From G963663525 sp963663525 (GTDB lineage: Bacteria > Myxococcota_A > SURF-8 > G963663525), in NCBI GenBank assembly GCA_963663525.2, contig CAXXHC010000001.1:1798001-1862000 (forward strand): a stretch of 64,000 nucleotides of DNA, written 5' to 3'. Within the stretch, counting starts at the first letter, position 1, and the number at the start of each line of letters is the position of its first letter. The notes under the pieces were generated by a model. It did not search any database. It worked only from the letters and a program-made list of their open reading frames with translations, and had not been told where the DNA came from. The position numbers and the translations under genes were made by a program. This document shows positions 35,625 through 43,738 of the stretch, piece after piece.

Positions 35625-35670
35625 AAAGCGAGCTTTCCGACCGGTTTTCCCGGTTGCGGACGACATCCCA

Positions 35671-35702
35671 AGCAGGCGAGTGTTTCTCGCCTGCTTTTTT
35701 TT
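35671..35702 (+). terminator. Rho-independent terminator
   Basis: 10-bp GC-rich stem AGCAGGCGAG / CTCGCCTGCT with a 5-nt loop (35671-35695), followed by seven further T, 46 bp after the stop of the 34422 gene. Confidence 0.92.
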
Positions 35703-35733
35703 GCCCAAATTTCAGGAGCTTACGTTTCTTTGT

Positions 35734-35762
35734 TTGACACGGTTGGTCCGCCGGTGTAGCTT
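35734..35762 (+). promoter_or_regulatory. Predicted promoter for the 35803 lipoprotein
   Basis: Perfect TTGACA (35734-35739), 17-bp spacer, TAGCTT (35757-35762), 40 bp upstream of the ATG. Confidence 0.5.
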
Positions 35763-35802
35763 CGCGTGCATTCAAGACTTTGCGACGGAAAGAGGTTCGA
35801 TC

Positions 35803-37002
35803 ATGCACAAAGGCATATTCGTGCTGTTTTTAGGAATGTTTTGCATTTTGGGCGGTTGCCTGGAGACCGACGATGGCGAGGAAGTGTCGTCTGGCTGCAC
35901 GGTGGATGAGGTTCGTTGCAACGGGGACAAGGTTGAAGTCTGCAACGCGAGCGGCCTGTGGACGACGACCCTAAACTGCGCCAATGGCGGAATGGTCTGC
36001 CAGAATGCCCAATGCGTCGAGGGTTCCGGCGTTTCGTCGGCGTGTACGTATCGCAGTACCGAAGAATGCGAAGCGCTCGGCTATATTGCGACGTGTGCGG
36101 ACCGCGAATGCATCGGAGAAAATGGTTGGAGCTACGTTTGCAAGGAAGATGGAGTTTGCGAGGATCAAGGCTCGGTGGATTACGGCGACGCGGAAGCGAA
36201 TGCAAGCGACTATTACGGCGTATGGGGCGGAATCTTCGTCACGGCGTCGCGCACCAGGGGTATTCCGTTGCGACCCTACCAGGACAGCGTGACGGTCCAT
36301 CATCTGCTCATGCGCGTGAGCCGGGATGGGGACGACGTCGTGATGCAGTCGAAAATGTGCTACATGCAGATGCACAATATGGACGAGGAAAAGGTGTACG
36401 AGGTCGGGGAGGATGTCGGACAACTGGTGATTCCTCCTGCGTATTACGACAATGTTGCGACCCTGGAGCACCGGATCGAGCAAGCCGGTGCTTTCGGAAC
36501 GGGGGCGACGTTCGAAACCGACTGGTTCTGGGAAGTGCGTGGCGCGGAACTCGAAGACCACGTGGAATCCGACCTGCCCGACCGCGACGATTACGAAACG
36601 TATTGCAAGCCCTGGGATGAGAAAAAGGACAACGCCGATTGCCTGATTACCGACCAGGACGGCGACGGAAAGCCGGGAATGACGGTGATCGGTATTGGGG
36701 CTTTGGATAACCAGGAAGCCTATCATGACCAGCGCTGGGGATGTGCGTTCAAAGGAACGGTTCTGGATAACGACCACATCGAGGGACTGGCCGAGCACGA
36801 CAACCTCCAGTTCCAACTGGACGGCAGCAGCGCCTCGATGGTCTACGATATCATGTCCATCATGCATCCCGACGAGGAGCGCACCTACCTGCGGATGCTG
36901 CGGATGTCGGAGAACGCCACTTGCGAGGACGTGAACATAGAAGCCGATAGCGACGGAAGCTGGCTGGAATTCACTGCGTTCATGGACGAAGTGAATCCGT
37001 AG
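35803..37002 (+). CDS. Cys-containing lipoprotein, unknown function
   Basis: 399 aa. Signal peptide and lipobox (CILGGCLETD), short acidic start, a Cys-rich N-terminal part (about 30-120, e.g. CTVDEVRCNGDKVEVCNASG, like secreted Cys-rich repeat modules) and a beta/alpha C-terminal domain with no recognised family (contains YYGVWGGIFVTAS and TDQDGDGKPGMTVIG, the latter a possible Ca2+-binding DxDGDG loop). Start ATG 35803 behind AAGAGG; the long upstream frame to 35575 runs through a terminator and promoter and is not coding. Confidence 0.8.
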   Translation: MHKGIFVLFLGMFCILGGCLETDDGEEVSSGCTVDEVRCNGDKVEVCNASGLWTTTLNCANGGMVCQNAQCVEGSGVSSACTYRSTEECEALGYIATCADRECIGENGWSYVCKEDGVCEDQGSVDYGDAEANASDYYGVWGGIFVTASRTRGIPLRPYQDSVTVHHLLMRVSRDGDDVVMQSKMCYMQMHNMDEEKVYEVGEDVGQLVIPPAYYDNVATLEHRIEQAGAFGTGATFETDWFWEVRGAELEDHVESDLPDRDDYETYCKPWDEKKDNADCLITDQDGDGKPGMTVIGIGALDNQEAYHDQRWGCAFKGTVLDNDHIEGLAEHDNLQFQLDGSSASMVYDIMSIMHPDEERTYLRMLRMSENATCEDVNIEADSDGSWLEFTAFMDEVNP

Positions 37003-37046
37003 GAGGGGAAAACTTTAAAATACTATAATTCGATCCAATTGATCGG

Positions 37047-37086
37047 GGAAACGGGGGCTTTTTAAAAGCCCCCGTTTCCTTTTTTT
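37047..37086 (+). terminator. Strong rho-independent terminator
   Basis: 15-bp perfect stem (GGAAACGGGGGCTTT and its complement, 37047-37079) with a 3-nt loop, then seven T (37080-37086), 44 bp after the stop of the 35803 gene. Confidence 0.95.
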
Positions 37087-37234
37087 CCTTTTCATTTTTC
37101 ACCAACCTGCCAATTTCTTTGTATCTTTCCGCACTTCCTGGTACAAAAAGCGTTCGGTGGGGATGTGGGCTTCGATTTCTGACACTGGAGTCCGAAGCAT
37201 CCCCTTTTTTTGTATTTTCGAAAGAGAGCGACTG

Positions 37235-39538
37235 TTGCTGACGAAACTGGCCGAATGGCTGATCCGATTTCGTATTCCCGTGATCCTGCTGTACCTTGCA
37301 GTAAGCGCCGTACTGCTTTTTTACTCCCTTCAAATCGGATTCAAGTTCAGTTTCAAGCAGTTTTTCCCGCCGGATCATCCCGACGTCATCAAGTACTTCG
37401 AGGCCGTCGAGGATTTCGGCACCGACGACAATTCCCTGCTCGTGGCGTTCGAGGGCGAAGATATTTTCACCGCGCCGCAGATGACTCGCCTAAAAGCGTT
37501 TCACGAAGCTGCCGGAGAGGTGTCCGGCGTAATCGAAGTGGACAGCTTAATCAATGCCGCCCGTCCAAGGTGGGAAAACGATACGCTCTACATCGATGAA
37601 TTGTTCGAAGAAATTCCCGAAAACGCCAAGGATTTCGAGGACAAAAAGCACTACCTGATGCAAAGCGAGCTTTACAACGGCTCGTACATTTCTCAGGACG
37701 GTCGGGCGGTGCTGTTCATCATCAAAATCGATCCGGAACTGAACACTTCCGACGGTCGGGCTCCAATCTTGCAAGACGTCAAAAGCCTTGTGGCACAGTT
37801 GCGGAAAGAAACCGGCCTTAAAATCACCATCGGCGGGGTTCCGTTTTCCCGCAGTTCCTATGCTGATATCATGACGCTCGACACGACGGTGATGACCTCG
37901 ATGGCGGCCTTGGTGACGATGCTGATTCTGCTGATTACGTTTCGCCACTGGGCTGGGGTCGTACTGTCGATGATGCTCGTGTTGCTGGCCATGCTGGCTT
38001 CGGTCGGAACGATGGCGATGGCGGACGTGAAAATCAGCCTGATGAGCACCCTGACACCTGTGGTGGTCATGATTACCGGCGTCGCCAATTCGGTCCATTA
38101 CCACACCCGGTTTTACGAGGAACTGATACGGGGGCGCAGTCGCCGGGACGCCATCCTCCTGGCGACCGAGCACCTGGGCGTGGCCTGTTTCATTACCAGT
38201 TTCACCACGGCGGTAGGGTTCAGCGTCCTGATTACCACCGATATCGGTATTTTACGCGAATTCGGCCTGTTTACCGCCATCGGTGTGATGAGTTCCTATT
38301 TCATCACCATCACGCTGTTTCCGGCGGTGCTCTCGATGTTGCCCCGTCCTTCCGAAAAGCGGCTCCAGCGCTATTTTGCGGGAGGCTCTCAGGCATTTTT
38401 GAATTTCGTCGAGACGATGACGACGCGCCACCGGGCGGTGTCGCTGTTCGTCTGCTTCGTGCTGGTGGCGGTCGGGACCGCATTCGCCACTCAGGTGGAA
38501 CGCAAGCAGCGCCTGCTCGAAGACCTTGACGAGAATCATCCGATTATCCAGACACAAACCTATCTCGAAAAGAAGATGGGCGGTGTGATGCCCTTCGATG
38601 TGTTGATTGAAACCGGCGAAAAAGACGGTATCAAGGAACCGGAGGTGATGCGTTTCGCCGAAAAGACCAAGGCGTATCTCGAAACGTTTCCGAAGATTCA
38701 CAAGGTGTATGCGGGCAGCGACCTGATAAAAGAACTGTCGCAGACGATGAACGGCTCCGATCCGGCATTTTATAAAATTCCCGAAACCCGCAGTGCGATT
38801 GCGCAGTACATGTTGCTATACGCCATGGGCGGAAAAGACCCGATGGAGGGGCTTGTATCGCCGCTTTCCGACAAAACGCGGGTATCGGCCAGGATCGAGG
38901 ATGTGTATTCCCCAGAAGCCAACGCCATCTATGACCAAATCAAGGAGTGGATCGAGAAAAACCGGCCCGAAAATCTAAAAGTGACCCTGACTGGAATGAA
39001 CCCCGTCGCCCACATGATAAACAATCTCGTGGTGGACGAGATTTTCTACACGTTTTTGCTGGCTTTTGCTGTGATTACGGTGCTTTTGGTGATTCAGTTC
39101 CGCTCGCTGTGGGTTGGGTTGGTGTCCCTGTTGCCTAACATTCTGCCGCTGACGATCATCCTCGGCATGATCGGCGCGCTGGGGATCAATCTCAAACCCA
39201 GCTCGGCGATTACGTTTTCCATCGCTTTCGGCATCGCCGTGGACGACACCGTGCATTTCATTACCCGTTACCTGTCCGAGCACTTGCAGGGGCACAGGGG
39301 GAAGGAAGCCATCCATCGGGCCATCCAAGGGACCGGCAAGGCGATGATTTACACCTCCGTCGTGCTGATCTGCGGGTTCGCCGTGCCGATCTTCACCTCC
39401 GATGTGGAAGGCAACGTGGCGTTCGGACTGCTTAGCGTCGGGGCGATTTTCACGGCGCTGGTGGCCGATCTGTTCCTGCTGCCCGTCGTGCTGCCGTGGA
39501 TTATGCGCACCTACAAAACCAGGGAGCCCGCCCCGTGA
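37235..39538 (+). CDS. RND-family exporter (MMPL/HAE3 type)
   Basis: About 767 aa. Twelve-helix RND architecture: one N-terminal helix (FRIPVILLYLAVSAVLLF), a periplasmic loop, five helices (MAALVTMLILLITFRHWAG onwards), then the repeat with a second periplasmic loop and helices to the C-terminus (FLLAFAVITVLLVIQFRSLWVG). Conserved TM4-like FTTAVGFSVLI and FGIAVDDTVHFITRY segments. HAE3/MMPL-type members export lipids, hopanoids or hydrophobic compounds; substrate not deducible. Start uncertain: I favour TTG 37235 because the protein then begins LTKLAEWLIRF as in this family and AAAGAGAG precedes it; GTG 37157 gives a longer N-terminus. No membrane-fusion or outer-membrane partner adjacent. 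Confidence 0.88.
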   Translation: MLTKLAEWLIRFRIPVILLYLAVSAVLLFYSLQIGFKFSFKQFFPPDHPDVIKYFEAVEDFGTDDNSLLVAFEGEDIFTAPQMTRLKAFHEAAGEVSGVIEVDSLINAARPRWENDTLYIDELFEEIPENAKDFEDKKHYLMQSELYNGSYISQDGRAVLFIIKIDPELNTSDGRAPILQDVKSLVAQLRKETGLKITIGGVPFSRSSYADIMTLDTTVMTSMAALVTMLILLITFRHWAGVVLSMMLVLLAMLASVGTMAMADVKISLMSTLTPVVVMITGVANSVHYHTRFYEELIRGRSRRDAILLATEHLGVACFITSFTTAVGFSVLITTDIGILREFGLFTAIGVMSSYFITITLFPAVLSMLPRPSEKRLQRYFAGGSQAFLNFVETMTTRHRAVSLFVCFVLVAVGTAFATQVERKQRLLEDLDENHPIIQTQTYLEKKMGGVMPFDVLIETGEKDGIKEPEVMRFAEKTKAYLETFPKIHKVYAGSDLIKELSQTMNGSDPAFYKIPETRSAIAQYMLLYAMGGKDPMEGLVSPLSDKTRVSARIEDVYSPEANAIYDQIKEWIEKNRPENLKVTLTGMNPVAHMINNLVVDEIFYTFLLAFAVITVLLVIQFRSLWVGLVSLLPNILPLTIILGMIGALGINLKPSSAITFSIAFGIAVDDTVHFITRYLSEHLQGHRGKEAIHRAIQGTGKAMIYTSVVLICGFAVPIFTSDVEGNVAFGLLSVGAIFTALVADLFLLPVVLPWIMRTYKTREPAP

Positions 39539-40116
39539 GCCGTTTCCCGCTGTACATTCTTTCCGGAGGAGCGAGTCGGCGTTTCGGCGGCGACAAGGCG
39601 CGGGCCATGCTGCACGAAGGCACGATGATCGAGGCGGCGGTTCGGCAGTTCGGCTCGTGGGTGTCCCGCGTGACGGTGGTGGCGGAAAAAGCCGGGAAAT
39701 ACGAAGATTTAGGGCTCGAAACGATCGCCGATCTCGAAACGGGGAACGGTCCGTTGGGAGGTCTGAACGCGGCGCTGTCTCATTTTGCCGAGCATCGGAA
39801 TGAGGACGAAAGCTGGCTGCTCGTAAGTGCTTGCGATCTGCTCGGCCTGCGCCCGGAGTGGTTCGAAACCCTAGTGGCGGCGAGGACTTCGGCGTCCCAG
39901 GCCGTAGCGTTCAAAGGTGAGCGCTGGGAGCCGTTTCCGGTCCTCGTGCATGTTTCGGCGTCGGATGCCGTTCAAACGCTTCTGGCGCGAGGGGAGCGCT
40001 CGACCTGGCGTTTTTTCGAAATGTTGGAAAGTGTTCCCGTTTCGTTGCCGGAAGGGTGGGGGAAGACGCACAACCTCAATACGCGTGAAGAGTTGGAAAA
40101 GCTACGAAATTCTTAG
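39535..40116 (+). CDS. mobA: Molybdenum cofactor guanylyltransferase MobA
   Basis: 193 aa. Transfers GMP from GTP to molybdopterin to make the MGD cofactor. N-terminal nucleotide-binding signature LSGGASRRFGGDKA (MobA form of L-x-GG-x-S-x-R-x-G-x-DK), GLETIADLETGNGPLGGL and SACDLLGLRPEW (metal Asp). Starts with GTG 39535, overlapping the RND stop (GTGA), so translation is coupled to the exporter although no functional link is obvious. A perfect hairpin (CGAAATTCT-TAG-AGAATTTCG) spans its stop codon. No other molybdopterin genes in the window. Confidence 0.9.
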   Translation: MSRFPLYILSGGASRRFGGDKARAMLHEGTMIEAAVRQFGSWVSRVTVVAEKAGKYEDLGLETIADLETGNGPLGGLNAALSHFAEHRNEDESWLLVSACDLLGLRPEWFETLVAARTSASQAVAFKGERWEPFPVLVHVSASDAVQTLLARGERSTWRFFEMLESVPVSLPEGWGKTHNLNTREELEKLRNS

Positions 40117-40211
40117 AGAATTTCGAGATACTTGCCGCTTGTCAGAGGGAATTCGCGCTTCCTGCCGCACGAAATGGATTCATACCATCCCGTTTTTAAC
40201 GACACAACTTC

Positions 40212-40288
40212 TGTCATTATCCGCGAAGGCGGATAATCCAGTTTTATAGCTTGATTTCCTGGATCTTCCGTCTTCGCGGAAGATGACA
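40212..40288. repeat. Two-hairpin palindromic repeat
   Basis: Arms 40212-40241 and 40259-40288 are inverted copies (TGTCAT ... ATCCAG / CTGGAT ... ATGACA) around a 17-nt spacer. Each arm is itself a hairpin: ATTATCCGC-GAAG-GCGGATAAT on the left, ATCTTCCG-TCTTCG-CGGAAGAT on the right. Base changes between arms keep the pairing. It resembles the widespread TGTCATTCCCGCG... intergenic repeat of proteobacteria. Lies between the convergent mobA and miaA genes. Confidence 0.82.
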
Positions 40289-40329
40289 AATCCATGATTT
40301 GAAGTTGGATGGTTGTTGCCGATATCGTA

Positions 40330-41298
40330 TCAGTCGTCGGAATCCAAAAACTCCTCCACAAGACGAAAAATCGTTTCTTTTTCTTCGGGATAGCGAACGG
40401 GGTGGCTGTCTTCGTGGTGCATCCAGCGAAGTTGTTTGCGGGCGTAACGCCGGGTAGCGACTTCGATTTTTTCCTGCAGGAGAGATTCGGGGAAATCTCC
40501 CGCCAGACAGCGGACCACCTGCCGATAGCCGATGGAGCGCATCGGCAAGCTGTCGTCCCCGTAACGCGCCAGCAGGCGCAGGGCTTCCTCGATGAGGCCC
40601 GCGTCCAGCATCATCCGGGTGCGCAGGTGAATGCGCCGGTCCAGCTCGTTGAGATCCGCTTCCAGGTGCAGACGCAACGCGCGGTAAGGGCGTTCGGCGA
40701 AGCGGTGGCGCGCCTGGTGCTCCTGGATAGGAATCCCTGTTTTTTCAAGCACTTCGAGTGCCCGTACTACCCGGACGGGATTTTGCAGGTCGATGTGATC
40801 TGCGGCGCTCGGATCTTTTTCCAACAACCGTTTCGCCAGCGCTTCAGCACCCTCGCTTTGTAAAATGGAGTCGTAGGAGGCGCGCAACTCGTCGTCACGC
40901 GAAGGCAGCTCGACGAGCCCCCCCAGCAAGGCGCGCACGTACAAGGCCGTGCCTCCGGCGATGACCGGCAGCCGCGAGCGTTCCGCGATATCGGCGATGG
41001 CTTCTCGGGCGAGGTTGACGAAACACCCGGCGTCTGGGCGGTCGGCGGGGTCGAAGATGTCCACCAGGTGGAAAACCGCCCGTTCACGTTCTTCCGGCGT
41101 GGGTTTGGCGGTTCCGGCGTCGAATTCCCGTATCCATTGGAGCGAATCCGCATTGACGATTTCCCCGTCAAAACGTTCCGCGATTTCCACCGCCAGTCCG
41201 GTTTTGCCCGAAGCGGTCGGTCCCTGGATCACGACGACGTTGGGTCGTGTGTCGGGGGAACTGAGGTTCGCGGTGGCGGTTCGGTCCGTTTCGTTCAC
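40330..41298 (-). CDS. miaA: tRNA dimethylallyltransferase MiaA
   Basis: 322 aa. Adds the dimethylallyl group to A37 of tRNAs reading UNN codons. P-loop VVVIQGPTASGKTGLAVE, followed by EIVNADSLQWIREFDAGTAKPT (the usual DSxQ-Y-x-x-hDIGTAKP motif, here with WIREFDAG), HLVDIFDP and GGTALYVRALLGG. Late MRSIGYRQVVRCLAGDF and ATRRYARKQLRWMHHED. Start GTG 41298 overlaps the fchA stop by 4 nt (GTGA). Last gene of a leftward three-gene operon with the two folate enzymes. Confidence 0.96.
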   Translation of the reverse strand: MNETDRTATANLSSPDTRPNVVVIQGPTASGKTGLAVEIAERFDGEIVNADSLQWIREFDAGTAKPTPEERERAVFHLVDIFDPADRPDAGCFVNLAREAIADIAERSRLPVIAGGTALYVRALLGGLVELPSRDDELRASYDSILQSEGAEALAKRLLEKDPSAADHIDLQNPVRVVRALEVLEKTGIPIQEHQARHRFAERPYRALRLHLEADLNELDRRIHLRTRMMLDAGLIEEALRLLARYGDDSLPMRSIGYRQVVRCLAGDFPESLLQEKIEVATRRYARKQLRWMHHEDSHPVRYPEEKETIFRLVEEFLDSDD

Positions 41299-41927
41299 GC
41301 CAGAATCTCCGCCACGCGGCCTGCAACGGTCGCGGCGATGGCGTCGGCTTCGCGGCGTGCGTCGGCGAGTTCCCGGCGCATGGATTCGACCAACGGGGCA
41401 TCGTCGAGGTCTTTCAGGTTGATTTCCACGTTGTAGGCGGCGCCTTCCATTCCACTACGTAGCATCAGTGTGGCGACGCCGATGTCGGAAATCGCGTTGG
41501 TGTTACCCTTGAAAGCCAGTTTTTTGAGCAATTTCAGGCCGTTAAGGGACAAACGCAGGGTTTCCAGCGGGATTTCGGCGGCGTGGCGGGTGGCTTCGTG
41601 AATGGCCTGCGCCCGCGCCGCTTTTTCTTCGTCGTTGCCTTTGGGAAGTTTCCAGGCCGCCACGACTTCGTTGTATGCCTCGGTGTCGCGGTCCACGAGC
41701 GCCATCAGTTCGTTTCTCAGAGTATCGGCTCGTTCGGCGAAGGCCCGGACGTCTTCCTGCACGTCGGCGTATTTTTTCCGTCCCAGCGTCAGGCGGCAAC
41801 CCATGGCGGCCAGTCCCGCGCCCAGCGAAGAGGCGAGTGCGGCGACCGATCCGCCGCCTGGGGCGGGAGAATCCGATGCGAGTTCTTTGGCGAAGTCGAT
41901 CAGTGAAAGCTGTTGCAGCGAATCCAT
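41295..41927 (-). CDS. fchA: Formimidoyltetrahydrofolate cyclodeaminase
   Basis: 210 aa, all-helical. Converts 5-formimino-THF to 5,10-methenyl-THF with release of ammonia. Family motifs DSPAPGGGSVAALASSLGAGLAAM at the N-terminus, LGRKKYADV, DRDTEAYNEVVAAWKLPKG and ISDIGVATLMLRSGMEGAAYNV. Corresponds to the C-terminal domain of mammalian FTCD but is a separate gene here. One base separates it from the preceding formimidoyltransferase stop. Confidence 0.94.
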   Translation of the reverse strand: MDSLQQLSLIDFAKELASDSPAPGGGSVAALASSLGAGLAAMGCRLTLGRKKYADVQEDVRAFAERADTLRNELMALVDRDTEAYNEVVAAWKLPKGNDEEKAARAQAIHEATRHAAEIPLETLRLSLNGLKLLKKLAFKGNTNAISDIGVATLMLRSGMEGAAYNVEINLKDLDDAPLVESMRRELADARREADAIAATVAGRVAEILA

Positions 41928-41928
41928 G

Positions 41929-42945
41929 CTATTTTCCTTGGGCGAGTTTGAGTTCCACGACCTTTTCCAACGGGTCGAAGGGATTGAAATCGTTGAGGCC
42001 TAGTTTTTCCACCGCGAGATCGATGCGCGCGCGGTCGTCTTGCAGGGAGATGCCGTCTTTTTCTTCGTAAAAACGACCGGTTCGAACCAGGGCTTCGGCA
42101 GGTACGAGGCCGATAGCTTCGCTGCCCGTGACTTCGACGCCCCGCGCGTGGGCTTCTTCTTTGACCGCTTCGAACGCCACGTAGACGTTGGTGATGTCGT
42201 AATCCACGAGGTTCATCGAAACCTGCGTGAATCCCTGCTGTTCCAGGGCGACTCCAAGGGCTTTTACCGCTTTCAGTTTGCCGGGAACGCGTGTTCTGTT
42301 CCCGTCGGCGTCTTCTTGGATATGCCCGGATTCCCGCAGTTGGAAGGCGATTTCGTTTGCGATATCAAGATCTTGGGTGGCGAGATTGACGTTGTAGGCA
42401 ATGAGAAATTTTCGCGCCCCGGTGGCGGTCACACCGAAGCGGGGATCGAAATCCACGGGGCCGAAGTCGGGTTTCCAGAGAGGATCATGCACCTTTTGAG
42501 CCATGCCCTCGTATTGTCCCTTGCGGACGGCGGCGAGGTTGCGCCGCTCCGGTCGGGATGCCGCTTCGCCGTAAAGATACAGAGTCATTCCCAGTTCGCT
42601 CGCCGCTCGTTCGGCGTACTGTTTCGCGCAGGCGATGCAGACGTTCATCGTGGCGTCTTTGACCGGCACGAACGGCACGACGTCCACCGCACCCATGCGC
42701 GGATGCCCTCCCCTGTGTTTGCGCATGTCGATGTTTTCGAGCGCCGTTTTCGAAGCCGCCAACGCCGCTTCGACCACGGCCTGCGGCTCGCCCGCGAACG
42801 TGCAGACCGATCGGTGATAGTCGGCGTCCGGTTCCAGGTTGAGCAGGCGCGCGCCCGCGACGTTTTCCACGGCTTCGGAGAGTTTCCGTAGAAAGTCGGC
42901 GGAACGGCCTTCGCTGAAATTGGGCACGCATTCGATAATCGACAT
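41929..42945 (-). CDS. ftcD: Glutamate formimidoyltransferase
   Basis: 338 aa. Transfers the formimino group of N-formimino-glutamate (histidine breakdown) to tetrahydrofolate, feeding FchA. Opens with IIECVPNFSEGR, then DADYHRSVCTFAG, MRKHRGGHPRMGAVDVVPFVP (substrate-binding) and VNLATQDLDIANEIAFQLR. Good ribosome site (AAGGAGAAGGCC). Together with fchA it forms the FTCD pathway in two polypeptides; no hut genes lie in the window. Divergent from the 43052 lipoprotein. Confidence 0.96.
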   Translation of the reverse strand: MSIIECVPNFSEGRSADFLRKLSEAVENVAGARLLNLEPDADYHRSVCTFAGEPQAVVEAALAASKTALENIDMRKHRGGHPRMGAVDVVPFVPVKDATMNVCIACAKQYAERAASELGMTLYLYGEAASRPERRNLAAVRKGQYEGMAQKVHDPLWKPDFGPVDFDPRFGVTATGARKFLIAYNVNLATQDLDIANEIAFQLRESGHIQEDADGNRTRVPGKLKAVKALGVALEQQGFTQVSMNLVDYDITNVYVAFEAVKEEAHARGVEVTGSEAIGLVPAEALVRTGRFYEEKDGISLQDDRARIDLAVEKLGLNDFNPFDPLEKVVELKLAQGK

Positions 42946-42990
42946 GGCCTTCTCCTTTCGTTCGGATCTAGCCTCGCACAGCTTCGGCGT

Positions 42991-43019
42991 TTGTCAAGCG
43001 TCAACTCCTTTGTTATAAT
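42991..43019 (+). promoter_or_regulatory. Strong predicted promoter for 43052-44820
   Basis: TTGTCA (42991-42996), 17-bp spacer, consensus TATAAT (43014-43019). Transcription would begin near 43026, after the in-frame ATG at 43022, which supports the start at 43052. Confidence 0.75.
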
Positions 43020-43051
43020 CAATGGACGAAAAGCAAACCGGGGAAGCGAAG

Positions 43052-43738
43052 ATGCCACATCGCCTGAAACTTCTTGAAATTGTTTTTGTTTTCTTGTTCT
43101 TAGCGCTTGTTTCTAACGTGGGTTGTTCCAAAGACGAACCCGCCGAGGTTCCCAACGAGCCGTCGAAGGTGGAGAAAAAAAGCGAAACCCGGTTCAACGT
43201 GATTCCGCTGCCCGCCGAAGTGCCGGAAGGGCTTTCGTTGATTCAACCCCGGCGGATTTCATCCACCAGCGCAGAGCCCGGACATCTGCCCGTTTCCCTG
43301 ATCGACAACAATCCCCGGAGTTTCTGGGTGGCGCGAAAGGACGACACTGCGCCGGTGGTTTCGTTCGAATACGAAACCCGCAAGGCCAAACCGCCGATTC
43401 TTGCCTCCGGGGCTATGGTACGGACTTCCTGTGGACCTTCCAGCGATTACCAGGCGGCCCGTTCGATTCGCATCGTGAAAAAAGCCGTGGTGCCCGTCGA
43501 AGGGAAGGAGATAAACGGCGAAAGTCCGAAAAAAGTAGTGTGGGAAACGACTTTGAAAGCGACGCCTTCGGAAGAAGCCCGGTTTTTCACGTTCGGTACG
43601 GCGTTGAGTATCGAACAAGAGCCCGGAAAAACCATTGAAATCACGGCGGAAATTCGTGGAGACGCTATGGGCAAAGATGCTCGGCCTGTTTGCCTCGCCG
43701 ATCTCTTGCTGTTTTCGGGGAAGGCGGTTGCTCCATGA
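43052..43738 (+). CDS. Lipoprotein with possible discoidin-like domain
   Basis: 228 aa. Signal peptide and lipobox (VSNVGCSKD, Cys ~25), Pro/Lys-rich linker, then a region with SLIDNNPRSFWVARKDDTAP and SIRIVKKAVV that recalls F5/8-type C / NADase-like glycan-binding domains (the LIDGNPxTxW motif). Low confidence on the domain. Start ATG 43052 behind GGGGAAG, decided by the promoter at 42991-43019. Its stop overlaps the start of the EEP gene (ATGA). Confidence 0.75.
   Translation: MPHRLKLLEIVFVFLFLALVSNVGCSKDEPAEVPNEPSKVEKKSETRFNVIPLPAEVPEGLSLIQPRRISSTSAEPGHLPVSLIDNNPRSFWVARKDDTAPVVSFEYETRKAKPPILASGAMVRTSCGPSSDYQAARSIRIVKKAVVPVEGKEINGESPKKVVWETTLKATPSEEARFFTFGTALSIEQEPGKTIEITAEIRGDAMGKDARPVCLADLLLFSGKAVAP

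Noticed and set aside
37157..37234. GTG start of the RND gene at 37157
   Set aside because: Gives a 26-residue N-terminal extension not typical of RND exporters; TTG 37235 fits family start and has a ribosome-like AAAGAGAG. Not fully excluded.
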